Positions 6,767 to 12,688 of a stretch of DNA of 20,213 nucleotides are shown here, one piece after another (the stretch's first letter is position 1; each line of letters opens with the position of its first letter). Under the pieces are notes generated by a model that searched no databases, had not been told where the DNA came from, and was given only the letters and a program-made list of their open reading frames with translations. The position numbers were made by a program, and so were the translations under genes. The stretch comes from a virus: positions 1 through 20,213 of the IMG/VR virus record IMGVR_UViG_3300009285_006588. The stretch is one strand, 5' to 3'.

Positions 6767-7214
6767 CTTCTGGCAAGGCACCGTCTACCAAGATGACAAC
6801 TTCATCTCAGACAGGCGATGCCTACTGCATCACAAACATATCGATCCTGCCGCCTGGAGCAGACTACTCAAAGCCCCATCCTACGTTGGCAAGCGACCGC
6901 TCATCTTGCCACTCATTGTCAAAAACCTATGGGACAGCGGTCAATCCTGCAGAAAGAGGCCCCTTACTTGGAAGTTCAACGGCACATTCCACGACGCTGA
7001 AGTAAGTGTGTTCTCACTTGGCAAAAAGCGATGGGTCATAGACTCGCACACTCTGGAGTTCGTCTTCCTCTCCACCGGATTCGACGAACTGCTTGGATTC
7101 GACGAGAATTGCTCTGTCTCTCTGACGGCCATTGGGCAATTGTGCGGCCTGATCATGCCAATGTCACGCAAAACACTTATTTCGACTATTCCCTACTCCC
7201 GCGAGTTGGTGTAA
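6753..7214 (+). CDS. Hypothetical protein (153 aa)
   Basis: Begins MKTNNFWQGTVYQDDNFISD, with AAGGA about 7 nt upstream of the ATG. The C-terminal half (WVIDSHTLEFVFLSTGFDELLGFDENCSVSLTAIGQLCGLIMP) is hydrophobic but interrupted by acidic residues, so it looks like a soluble globular core rather than a membrane span. No signal peptide or catalytic motif recognised. Its stop overlaps the following ATG by one base (TAATG). Middle of a run of five orphan genes; function unknown. Confidence 0.7.
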   Translation: MKTNNFWQGTVYQDDNFISDRRCLLHHKHIDPAAWSRLLKAPSYVGKRPLILPLIVKNLWDSGQSCRKRPLTWKFNGTFHDAEVSVFSLGKKRWVIDSHTLEFVFLSTGFDELLGFDENCSVSLTAIGQLCGLIMPMSRKTLISTIPYSRELV

Positions 7215-7441
7215 TGAACGTCCACATCTTCCTCGCCATCGAGATCGACGGTCATAAAAGCTACGCCGAGTTCAACGACTACGAAATGACAACAGAGAGC
7301 CTGAAACATCGCGCCAGGCGTAACATGAACTCGTGCAACTTCTTTCTCCCTGCACCAAATAGCACGAATAGCACGGCGAAAGATGTCCTCATCCACATCC
7401 CCATCGCATCGCTCATCCAACTCATGGAGGGTAAGAAATGA
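7214..7441 (+). CDS. Hypothetical protein (75 aa)
   Basis: Begins MNVHIFLAIEIDGHKSYAEF. The ATG at 7214 overlaps the previous stop (TAATG) and the end overlaps the next gene by ATGA (7438-7441). The same frame is open farther upstream to 7031, but that part lies inside the previous gene. I therefore take the coupled start, though its own SD is poor. Composition suggests a small alpha/beta protein. No family recognised. The context indicates translational coupling within a tight cluster. Confidence 0.65.
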   Translation: MNVHIFLAIEIDGHKSYAEFNDYEMTTESLKHRARRNMNSCNFFLPAPNSTNSTAKDVLIHIPIASLIQLMEGKK

Positions 7442-7731
7442 TAATAACGTCAGCATGCCTTGCGGCGCATTTTATGCTGCACTCCGCCGAAGAAAAGAGC
7501 AAAATGATCAAGATAGGCCTCAGAAGAGGAGCGACAGCACACGAGATTATGAACGCCAAATTCAGCTACGCCCATGACGGCAACTTCACCTTCTGTTTCA
7601 TATACAATGCCGTCGATGTTATAACTAGAGTCGGCGTCGCCAAACGCAACATTAAAGACCGCCCGGATCACAAGATCGGCAGGTGGGTATCCTTCAGTAG
7701 CGCGATGAAGGGGGGGGAAGGATACCTATGA
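7438..7731 (+). CDS. Hypothetical protein (97 aa)
   Basis: Begins MIITSACLAAHFMLHSAEEK. GGAGGG lies about 7 nt upstream and the start overlaps the previous stop by 4 bp. The central region (KFSYAHDGNFTFCFIYNAVDVITRVGVAKRN) is beta-rich and the end is basic and Gly-rich. Its last codons contain a run of eight G (about 7710-7717) that also provides the ribosome binding context for the next gene. No known domain. Ends with an ATGA overlap (7728-7731). Confidence 0.7.
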   Translation: MIITSACLAAHFMLHSAEEKSKMIKIGLRRGATAHEIMNAKFSYAHDGNFTFCFIYNAVDVITRVGVAKRNIKDRPDHKIGRWVSFSSAMKGGEGYL

Positions 7732-8450
7732 ATCTAACCATACCCACACCAAGGGGATGTGGTACACGTAAACTCGGCGGCCTGTACGCCTGCGTTGGCC
7801 TATCGCCCCACGGTAGACCAATCGAAGAATTTATGATCGACCCTCCGATAGCTTGGATTCAAGGGTCGTTCCGGGGAACGCGCCTAGAAAGCAGAGAAGA
7901 CGGAATCTACGATCTCGTGCAGTGGGTAGGCGAGATCTTCTACCCGTTCATCCCAGACTTTGTGGAGGAAGGGCGAGCGCTCGGATTCAGCCGCCTGCTG
8001 TCGCCATCTATCGACCTATCGAAGGTTGTGCCGTACAAGTCGCGACTAATCTTCATCCACACCCGCGCTCGCGCCGAAGGACATTACTCACTACAAGAAC
8101 GCGAAGACGGATACCGCCCATGCCCTGACAAGAGAACCTCGTGCAGTCATCCATCTAGCAAGATTGACACCGATCCGCCGTGTGTCTTCGCCACGTGGGA
8201 ACTCTCGGCACTTATAACGGAGCCCAAACACGCCGTCATTGCCATGGACTTGAATGTTTCCAGCATCACCACTCCATCCGTCGAGTACAACGTGTTTACC
8301 CCCATCAACGGAGAGCACGTCGAGTACTCCCCGGCACTATTCCTCGCCTTGCCGATAACCCACTTCGAGGTTGTCGGGAAATGCTTGTCCAGACAGCAAG
8401 GAGACAAACTTGGCCCTAACGTACAGTTCACTGCCATTGTAGAACAGTAA
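7728..8450 (+). CDS. Conserved-looking hypothetical protein (240 aa)
   Basis: Starts MNLTIPTPRGCGTRKLGGLY, followed by ACVGLSPHGRPIEEFMIDPP, a Gly/Pro-rich patterned N-terminus that looks like a conserved domain, but I cannot name it. GGAAGGA stands 5-6 nt before the ATG. Residues about 115-160 carry several Cys and His (GHYSLQEREDGYRPCPDKRTSCSHPS). The C-terminal part is beta-rich. No membrane segment or Walker motif. It is the largest unknown in the accessory cluster, and its Cys-His region and organised N-terminus make it a candidate metal-binding enzyme or virion-independent factor. Any function is speculation. Confidence 0.75.
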   Translation: MNLTIPTPRGCGTRKLGGLYACVGLSPHGRPIEEFMIDPPIAWIQGSFRGTRLESREDGIYDLVQWVGEIFYPFIPDFVEEGRALGFSRLLSPSIDLSKVVPYKSRLIFIHTRARAEGHYSLQEREDGYRPCPDKRTSCSHPSSKIDTDPPCVFATWELSALITEPKHAVIAMDLNVSSITTPSVEYNVFTPINGEHVEYSPALFLALPITHFEVVGKCLSRQQGDKLGPNVQFTAIVEQ

Positions 8451-8495
8451 AGTGCCCACTTTTATTACAACATCACTCACCAGCAGGAGCAAGCC

Positions 8496-9230
8496 ATGAA
8501 GCGTAATCCGACCCTTTCGCTGACACTGCTTCCCGAGGTGCCGCAGGATAAGACTTACGTCGCCTCCATGCAAGCTCGCAAGGCTCAAAAGCTCGCGCCA
8601 CAGATTATCCCTATCATTGTCACCGAAGATGACGGCAAGTACCACATCTACGATGGACTGAGGCGTGTCGCTGCTCTGCGGCTAATAGGTCACAACAGCG
8701 TGGATGCCTATGTCGCCACAAAAGGCACTGACTTCATCTCGGACGAAGACCTGCACGCCCTGACCATCGCCATCAACAATCTACGTTCACAGAACGTCGC
8801 CTCCGAGGCGGTAGCCGTAGAACATCTACTCAACGCCGGATGGACCGAAACAACCATCCATGAGCGCACGGGCATTCCTTTGCTGAAAGTTCGAGGACTC
8901 ATCAAGCTCAAGAAAAACCTAGTGCCAGAAGCCTTCCAGAAACTCAAAGACGGTAAACTGGCAGAGTCTACTGCCAAGCGCGTCGCTCGACTTCCCGAAA
9001 AAGAACAACAGCGTGTAGTTGCCGAAAAGCGCATCACCAAAAAGGATGCCGATGCCGCAGTTCGGCACCACGAGCAGTCCATGCTCAACGTCGAAAACAT
9101 TCAAACGCCCATCATCAGTCTTAACGAAGATCTCGCCGCCCAAGTAGACGCATTCGCGCAGAAACTCTCGGGCAAGAACCGACAGACGCTGATCGACGCC
9201 GCACACATCATTCGCAAGACCTCAAAGTGA
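8496..9230 (+). CDS. ParB-like (Spo0J-type) protein (244 aa)
   Basis: The N-terminal ParB/sulfiredoxin domain shows IVTEDDGKYHIYDGLRRVAALRLIGH, with the GLRR box at about residue 53. A helix-turn-helix region around residues 118-141 (ETTIHERTGIPLLKVRGLIK) and a helical KITKKDADAAVRHH segment follow, as in ParB/KorB/Noc-type proteins. The C-terminus (residues about 200-244) is helical and could dimerise. A CAGGAG site lies 6 nt before the ATG. No ParA ATPase gene is adjacent and no parS-like array is obvious, so partition is not supported. A DNA-binding regulator or nucleotide-hydrolysing phage ParB is as likely. It is the second of three ParB-like genes here. Confidence 0.85.
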   Translation: MKRNPTLSLTLLPEVPQDKTYVASMQARKAQKLAPQIIPIIVTEDDGKYHIYDGLRRVAALRLIGHNSVDAYVATKGTDFISDEDLHALTIAINNLRSQNVASEAVAVEHLLNAGWTETTIHERTGIPLLKVRGLIKLKKNLVPEAFQKLKDGKLAESTAKRVARLPEKEQQRVVAEKRITKKDADAAVRHHEQSMLNVENIQTPIISLNEDLAAQVDAFAQKLSGKNRQTLIDAAHIIRKTSK

Positions 9231-9239
9231 GCAGAAGCA

Positions 9240-9329
9240 ATGGAACTCATCATCAAGATAATCATCACTGGGGTTGTTGCTGCGGTCATCGTCGCGCTAC
9301 TGAACGAATGGCAGAAGAGAGGGGAATAA
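9240..9329 (+). CDS. Single-helix membrane micropeptide (29 aa)
   Basis: ATG at 9240-9242, stop TAA at 9327-9329. The peptide is one hydrophobic helix (LIIKIIITGVVAAVIVALL) capped by Glu at the N-terminus and NEWQKRGE at the C-terminus, a classic single-span small membrane protein. It starts 9 nt after the ParB-like stop. Its SD (GCAGAAGC) is weak, so expression may be coupled. Possible roles are a small holin-like, toxin-like or membrane-anchoring peptide, but none is shown by sequence. Coding assignment rests mainly on the sharp hydrophobic pattern. Confidence 0.5.
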   Translation: MELIIKIIITGVVAAVIVALLNEWQKRGE

Positions 9330-9446
9330 TAAGAAAAGTGCATCACGTCCCCAACACTCTTCCGTCTTGAAGAAAGTAAAGCTCGAACCAAACCTCCCTT
9401 GACCTTAACATGAGGAGGCCAAACTCCACGTCAAACAATAAATCTA

Positions 9447-9486
9447 TTGACAGGTGCTTGCCAGTTTCGCATATTACGAGGCAAGC
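9447..9486 (+). promoter_or_regulatory. Promoter P2 with overlapping inverted repeat operator
   Basis: A perfect -35 TTGACA (9447-9452), a 17-bp spacer and CATATT (9470-9475) as -10. A perfect 7-bp inverted repeat, GCTTGCC (9456-9462) and GGCAAGC (9480-9486), brackets the -10 region and would suit a dimeric repressor. The 172 bp between the micropeptide and the next gene hold no other clear feature. P2 would drive the AbrB-like and Sak4-like genes. Confidence 0.7.
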
Positions 9487-9501
9487 GAGAGGAGAATCGC
9501 C

Positions 9502-9873
9502 ATGCTGAAAGTACAGACCTACAACCTACAGAATCCCAAAAAGAACGGAACCTACTTCATGGTTAGCGTGCCGCCGATCTTCAGGCGGTCCTACGCCGTT
9601 ATCGTAACGCAAAGGCTATTTTGCTACACGGCAACGCTAAAGCACAAACCAACTTTGCTAGCATCGATCACAAGGCTATCAAAGAATCAACCGCTCTATG
9701 GCGAACTATCCGACATAACGGAAGCAGGTCGATATTCACTGTCGGAACAAGGAATGCGAGGAATGCGAATCGCTATCCCGCGTGTCTTTGTCAAGCTCGC
9801 CAAGATCAAGCCACACCATAAAATCGCGTGCTACATCGACAGTGACACGCTCATCTATCAGAAAGAGAAGTAG
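9502..9873 (+). CDS. Hypothetical protein, possibly AbrB/SpoVT-like (123 aa)
   Basis: Begins MLKVQTYNLQNPKKNGTYFM. I chose the ATG at 9502 because AGAGGAGA lies about 7 nt upstream. The longer open frame from 9454 crosses the promoter -10 region. The C-terminal 40 residues (MRIAIPRVFVKLAKIKPHHK, then a CYIDSDTLIYQ strand) resemble a swapped-hairpin AbrB-type fold (R-I-x-IP, then a short helix and Lys-rich turn). The N-terminal NGTYFMVSVPPIF could be a second similar half. This is weak, memory-based similarity. If right, it could be the regulator binding the inverted repeat in front of its own gene. It ends 2 nt before the Sak4-like gene. Confidence 0.7.
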   Translation: MLKVQTYNLQNPKKNGTYFMVSVPPIFRRSYAVIVTQRLFCYTATLKHKPTLLASITRLSKNQPLYGELSDITEAGRYSLSEQGMRGMRIAIPRVFVKLAKIKPHHKIACYIDSDTLIYQKEK

Positions 9874-9875
9874 AG

Positions 9876-10988
9876 ATGGCAAAAAACCCGTTTGTCCCAG
9901 CCGCAACCGAACCTCAGTTTCTCAAACTCATCGTCAGTGGCGACACCGACGCTGGTAAAACCCACTTCGGCCTGACAGCCCCCAAACCGTGCATCATCGA
10001 CATGGAAGGCAACGCAACCCTATTCAAAGGACGCAGCTACACTCGCACAGTAAATGGAAAGGAAACAACAATACCGTTCGATTTTCGCATCCTGACCACA
10101 CGTTCCTTTGGGGATACCAACGGAGCCGTTGACTTTCTTCTCAACAACCCAGCAGAACGAGCCGAAAGTGGCGAGACCCTGGTAGTAGACAACCTGTCAT
10201 TGCTATGGGAGGCATTGCAGGAAGCGTACCAAATACGCATTGAGCGAAAGATTGCCGAAGGCCTGACCAATCGAACGGAAGCTGATGAGCTTCAGTTTGG
10301 CGATTGGCGTACGCTGAAGAAGCCATGGAAGTCATTAATGCGCAAGTTGTTCAACCTTCCAATGCACGTCATCCTTCTGTCACGCATCGACGATGAGTAC
10401 GAAGTAGTTGGAGGCTCTCCCAGACTCACGGGCCGAAAGAAACTCGACGCCGAAAAGAAGACCAAGTTTTTCGGTACTTTACACCTTCATCTCGACGTCG
10501 ATGATAGTGGCGTCCGAACAGGGACAATCATTCGTGACAAGTGGGGAATCTACCAACACGGTCAGCAGATAGAAGCCCCCAATTTCTGGACATTTGAGCC
10601 TCTACTGCAACAGACTCCACCACCAGACCGCTCTCCACAGATGGAGAATGAAGAAGAAGTGGCTGAGCGAGATGCCGAATCATTCGATGATGCCCGCTCC
10701 AGGGAAGTAGAGAAGAAGAAGCTGATCGAACGCATTCTTCAAGCCGGGAAGGTGCTATTCTCAACCTTCGGAGAAAGAGGAAGAGATGCCTACAACGAGT
10801 GCCTAGTCCAAGCACAGGGCGAGGCCAAGGCGAACAATCTATCCGAGATAAGCGCCATAGAGTTAAGTGACATCCTCACTGAACTCAACAGGCTTCGGAC
10901 CTCGCTAAAGAATGCCGCACTCACAACAGGGACACCGCCTTCAAAGGCAGGGAGGAAAAGCAAGAAAACAGAAGACCTGGATATCTGA
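9876..10988 (+). CDS. RecA-fold AAA_24/Sak4-like ATPase (370 aa)
   Basis: Phage recombination ATPase of the Sak4/AAA_24 type, expected to bind single-stranded DNA with SSB and promote annealing or recombination. Walker A is GDTDAGKT (about residues 24-31), followed by CIIDMEGNATLF. Walker B is TLVVDNLSLLWEAL (about 103-116), and a later strand VILLSRIDDEYEVVG fits the RecA core. Residues about 255-370 are a highly charged C-terminal extension (NEEEVAERDAESFDDAR, later a Lys-rich tail) making it longer than typical Sak4. It sits just upstream of an SSB-like gene, as Sak4 genes commonly do. It shares promoter P2 and is followed by a terminator-like hairpin. Confidence 0.8.
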   Translation: MAKNPFVPAATEPQFLKLIVSGDTDAGKTHFGLTAPKPCIIDMEGNATLFKGRSYTRTVNGKETTIPFDFRILTTRSFGDTNGAVDFLLNNPAERAESGETLVVDNLSLLWEALQEAYQIRIERKIAEGLTNRTEADELQFGDWRTLKKPWKSLMRKLFNLPMHVILLSRIDDEYEVVGGSPRLTGRKKLDAEKKTKFFGTLHLHLDVDDSGVRTGTIIRDKWGIYQHGQQIEAPNFWTFEPLLQQTPPPDRSPQMENEEEVAERDAESFDDARSREVEKKKLIERILQAGKVLFSTFGERGRDAYNECLVQAQGEAKANNLSEISAIELSDILTELNRLRTSLKNAALTTGTPPSKAGRKSKKTEDLDI

Positions 10989-10998
10989 ATCCCAGTTC

Positions 10999-11032
10999 AA
11001 GGCTATCCTGTCAGTTTTGGCAGGATAGCCTT
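10999..11032 (+). terminator. Hairpin after the Sak4-like gene, element copy 1
   Basis: A 14-bp stem (10999-11012 with 11019-11032; one G-T wobble) with loop AGTTTT, beginning 10 nt after the stop codon. It is followed by only one further T before C, so it is a weak but plausible intrinsic terminator. Its inner 27 bp (11003-11029) recur identically at 11052-11078 and, degenerate, at 1788-1810. A role beyond termination is therefore likely. Confidence 0.7.
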
Positions 11033-11051
11033 TCACTGATCAAAAAAACTC

Positions 11052-11077
11052 CTATCCTGTCAGTTTTGGCAGGATAG
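11052..11077 (+). repeat. Hairpin element copy 2
   Basis: Identical to the core of copy 1 over 27 bp, including the AGTTTT loop, at a distance of 49 bp. The outermost GG/CC pairs of copy 1 are absent here, leaving a 10-bp stem with one wobble. It is preceded by an A-rich stretch (CAAAAAAACT). It lies 20 bp upstream of promoter P3's -35, a location better explained by regulatory or origin function than by termination. Confidence 0.75.
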
Positions 11078-11097
11078 CTTACGCGTAAAATTACAGC

Positions 11098-11127
11098 TTG
11101 ACACGGTAGCGTTGCAATTCGTATATT
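11098..11127 (+). promoter_or_regulatory. Promoter P3 upstream of the SSB gene
   Basis: Perfect -35 TTGACA (11098-11103), 18-bp spacer, -10 TATATT (11122-11127). The blocks GCTTGACA and TTCGTATATTT are shared, with slight variation, with promoter P1. Transcription would begin just upstream of the iteron tract and reach the SSB gene after a leader of about 140 nt. Confidence 0.75.
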
Positions 11128-11171
11128 TGAGTAGTTGGGAGCGCGATTTTTTGCCGCAGTACAAAGCTTTT

Positions 11172-11218
11172 GGTACGTACCTAGTACCTAGTACCTAGTA
11201 CCTAGTACCTAGTACCTA
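11172..11218. repeat. Iteron array: six tandem GTACCTA 7-mers plus palindrome
   Basis: Six perfect head-to-tail copies of GTACCTA fill 11177-11218, and a 10-bp palindrome GGTACGTACC (11172-11181) leads into them. Eight bases further on comes a second palindrome, AGTACGGTACT (about 11226-11236). Short directly repeated sites next to SSB, Sak4 and helicase genes suggest a replication origin or a cooperative regulator site. It lies in the SSB mRNA leader if P3 is used. Confidence 0.85.
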
Positions 11219-11275
11219 TCAAAAAAGTACGGTACTCCCGGAAAAAGCCCCCCTAACTCCCAGGAGGAGAAGGCA

Positions 11276-11758
11276 ATGTCCGACCCGTTTGGCACAGGCG
11301 CATTATCCGACTCCATAGAAGAAGACCTCACTGACATCAGCGAAAACCCGCCCCTACCGCAAGATGGGTGGCATAGGGCACGCATTGTCGCCGTAGATAT
11401 TCGCCGCTCAAAGAAAGGCGACGACATGCGCGTTATCTCGTTCCGACTCCCAGAAGGTGAGTTCGACGACATAATAGAGTACATGGCCATCGGCTCGCAC
11501 GGAAAGGGTGGCGAGATCGCCATACGAAACTACAAGATCCTAGCCCGCTGCTGCGGAGTGACAGAGAACGATGAAGGTGAGTTCAAGTTCACGACAAAGG
11601 ATCTGGAGAACGCTGAGCTGTACGTTCGCCTCTACGTCGAGCAAAGTAAGGGCTACGCTTCCAAGGCTCGCGTCGGTGCATTTCGCCCACTCACAGATGC
11701 GCCAGACGAAATCATCGGACCGTCAGAATTCGGCGAGGACGACTCCACGCCATTCTAA
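11276..11758 (+). CDS. ssb: Phage single-stranded DNA-binding protein, DUF669/SSB-like (160 aa)
   Basis: Role: coating single-stranded DNA during phage replication and recombination. The central part (GWHRARIVAVDIRRSKKGDD, then VISFRLPEGEFDDIIEYM and a later ELYVRLYVEQSKGYASKARV) has the strand pattern of an OB-fold and resembles the phage DUF669/SSB-like group. The C-terminus FGEDDSTPF is an acidic tip ending Pro-Phe, the hallmark of bacterial and phage SSB used to recruit partner proteins. AGGAGGAGA lies about 7 nt upstream of the ATG. Neighbours are a Sak4-like ATPase upstream and helicases downstream. The symbol is functional rather than strictly orthologous. Confidence 0.75.
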   Translation: MSDPFGTGALSDSIEEDLTDISENPPLPQDGWHRARIVAVDIRRSKKGDDMRVISFRLPEGEFDDIIEYMAIGSHGKGGEIAIRNYKILARCCGVTENDEGEFKFTTKDLENAELYVRLYVEQSKGYASKARVGAFRPLTDAPDEIIGPSEFGEDDSTPF

Positions 11759-11779
11759 CCCCCTATCCTGATCTTCCCG

Positions 11780-11827
11780 TATTACCGCCCCGTACGGCCA
11801 TCCCTACTGCCGTACGGGGCGGTAATA
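11780..11827. terminator. Perfect 18-bp stem hairpin after the SSB gene
   Basis: Arms 11780-11797 and 11810-11827 are perfectly complementary over 18 bp, with loop CCATCCCTACTG. It begins 21 nt after the SSB stop and is very GC-rich in the middle (CCGCCCCGTACGG). No T-tract follows, so it may be a bidirectional barrier, an mRNA 3' stabiliser or an extrusion or origin hairpin. A 12-bp palindrome GGTAATATTACC (11821-11832) overlaps its right foot. Confidence 0.75.
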
Positions 11828-11854
11828 TTACCTCGCACTGTGGAGACCCCCACC

Positions 11855-12253
11855 ATGAGACCTCGAATCACCGCAGTCCAGGTTACAGACAGTATCACCA
11901 AATGGGAGGGCGGAACATCTCTCATCACCTTCTGCCGAAAGATAGACATCGAAGAGAAGTTCGATATCTACGCCGAGTGGTGGATCAATGTCGGCAGCAA
12001 ACCATGCTCGTTCTGTGCACACTACACCGATGGACGCGGCTCCGTTGCCAAGACGTGCAATGGCTGTCCGCTCCGCATCTACAGTGAGATTCCATGCCAT
12101 CCGTCGTGGTGCATGATAAACAATTTCTTCCCACACGATAACGACAAACCCCCCAACAGTACAGCATCCCGACATGCCAAGGCCGTATGGGTCCGCATCT
12201 TCAACAACGAAGCGCGAATCATGCTTGAGGATATCGAGCGCGCAGTGGCCTAA
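11855..12253 (+). CDS. Cysteine-rich hypothetical protein (132 aa)
   Basis: Begins MRPRITAVQVTDSITKWEGG. I chose the ATG at 11855, 10-11 nt after GGAG; a GTG at 11840 would add five residues. Seven cysteines: Cys27, then CSFC (51/54), CNGC (68/71), Cys81 and Cys86. Four to six in a compact block fit a zinc or iron-sulfur site. The C-terminal helix (ARIMLEDIERAVA) follows. No known family recalled. Location between SSB and SNF2 helicase suggests a replication or recombination accessory protein, by context only. Confidence 0.7.
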   Translation: MRPRITAVQVTDSITKWEGGTSLITFCRKIDIEEKFDIYAEWWINVGSKPCSFCAHYTDGRGSVAKTCNGCPLRIYSEIPCHPSWCMINNFFPHDNDKPPNSTASRHAKAVWVRIFNNEARIMLEDIERAVA

Positions 12254-12294
12254 CGTCTTTCCCCGATACCCTTCCCCCTCTAAGGAGTTCCATG

Positions 12295-12684
12295 ATGAGC
12301 CAAGACTCTATCGTCCTGGCGCCGGAAGCAATACGCGAAGCCCTTCTAAAATGCCAGGAAGCAAGCCTGGTAGACGCCACAATGCTGCACATCGAAGCAG
12401 CTATCGATGCCTTAACGAACCCCACCATCATCATCAAAGAAAAAGTGGTCGAAGTTCCAGTAGAACACAAGCCAGGCGCACGCTGCGGGCGCTGTGGCGG
12501 CGTACTCGTGAAGGAACTTCCCGTTACCATCCATGCGCCTCTCGACATCACGTCCTTCACTAAGTCTCAACTTCGCCAGCCCGGCGTTGAAGTAGAGGAG
12601 ATCCACTGGAACCGACAGTCGCTCCTATGTCGCGCCTGTGGCTGGAGCAACAGGTCATGGTGGAGAAAAGCGCTCGGAGACTGA
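12295..12684 (+). CDS. Zinc-ribbon hypothetical protein (129 aa)
   Basis: Two CxxC knuckles in the C-terminal half, CGRC and CRAC, about 48 residues apart, with a basic and aromatic tail after the second (GWSNRSWWRKALGD), make a zinc ribbon likely. The N-terminal part is helical (PEAIREALLKCQEASLVDAT). The ATG at 12295 was preferred over the adjacent ATG at 12292 because AAGGAG lies 7 rather than 4 nt away. It ends 4 nt before the SNF2 helicase start, so a small partner or DNA-binding adaptor for that helicase is possible but unproven. Confidence 0.7.
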   Translation: MSQDSIVLAPEAIREALLKCQEASLVDATMLHIEAAIDALTNPTIIIKEKVVEVPVEHKPGARCGRCGGVLVKELPVTIHAPLDITSFTKSQLRQPGVEVEEIHWNRQSLLCRACGWSNRSWWRKALGD

Positions 12685-12688
12685 CGCA

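Noticed and set aside
8451-8495. AAAGTG/CACTTT inverted repeat followed by TATTA after the gene at 7728, as a terminator
   Set aside because: A 6-bp AT-rich stem with a 2-nt centre cannot form a stable RNA hairpin; it may be an operator, but there is no promoter next to it.
9413-9509. Short ORF starting at an ATG followed by AGGAGG before promoter P2
   Set aside because: The encoded peptide overlaps the promoter and next gene start, is low in coding character and has no RBS upstream of its ATG.
11821-11832. TAATATTAC, the nonanucleotide of CRESS-DNA virus origins, beside a hairpin
   Set aside because: It lies at the foot of the stem rather than in the loop, there is no Rep gene, and the rest of the window is tailed-phage-like. 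Chance palindrome is more likely.
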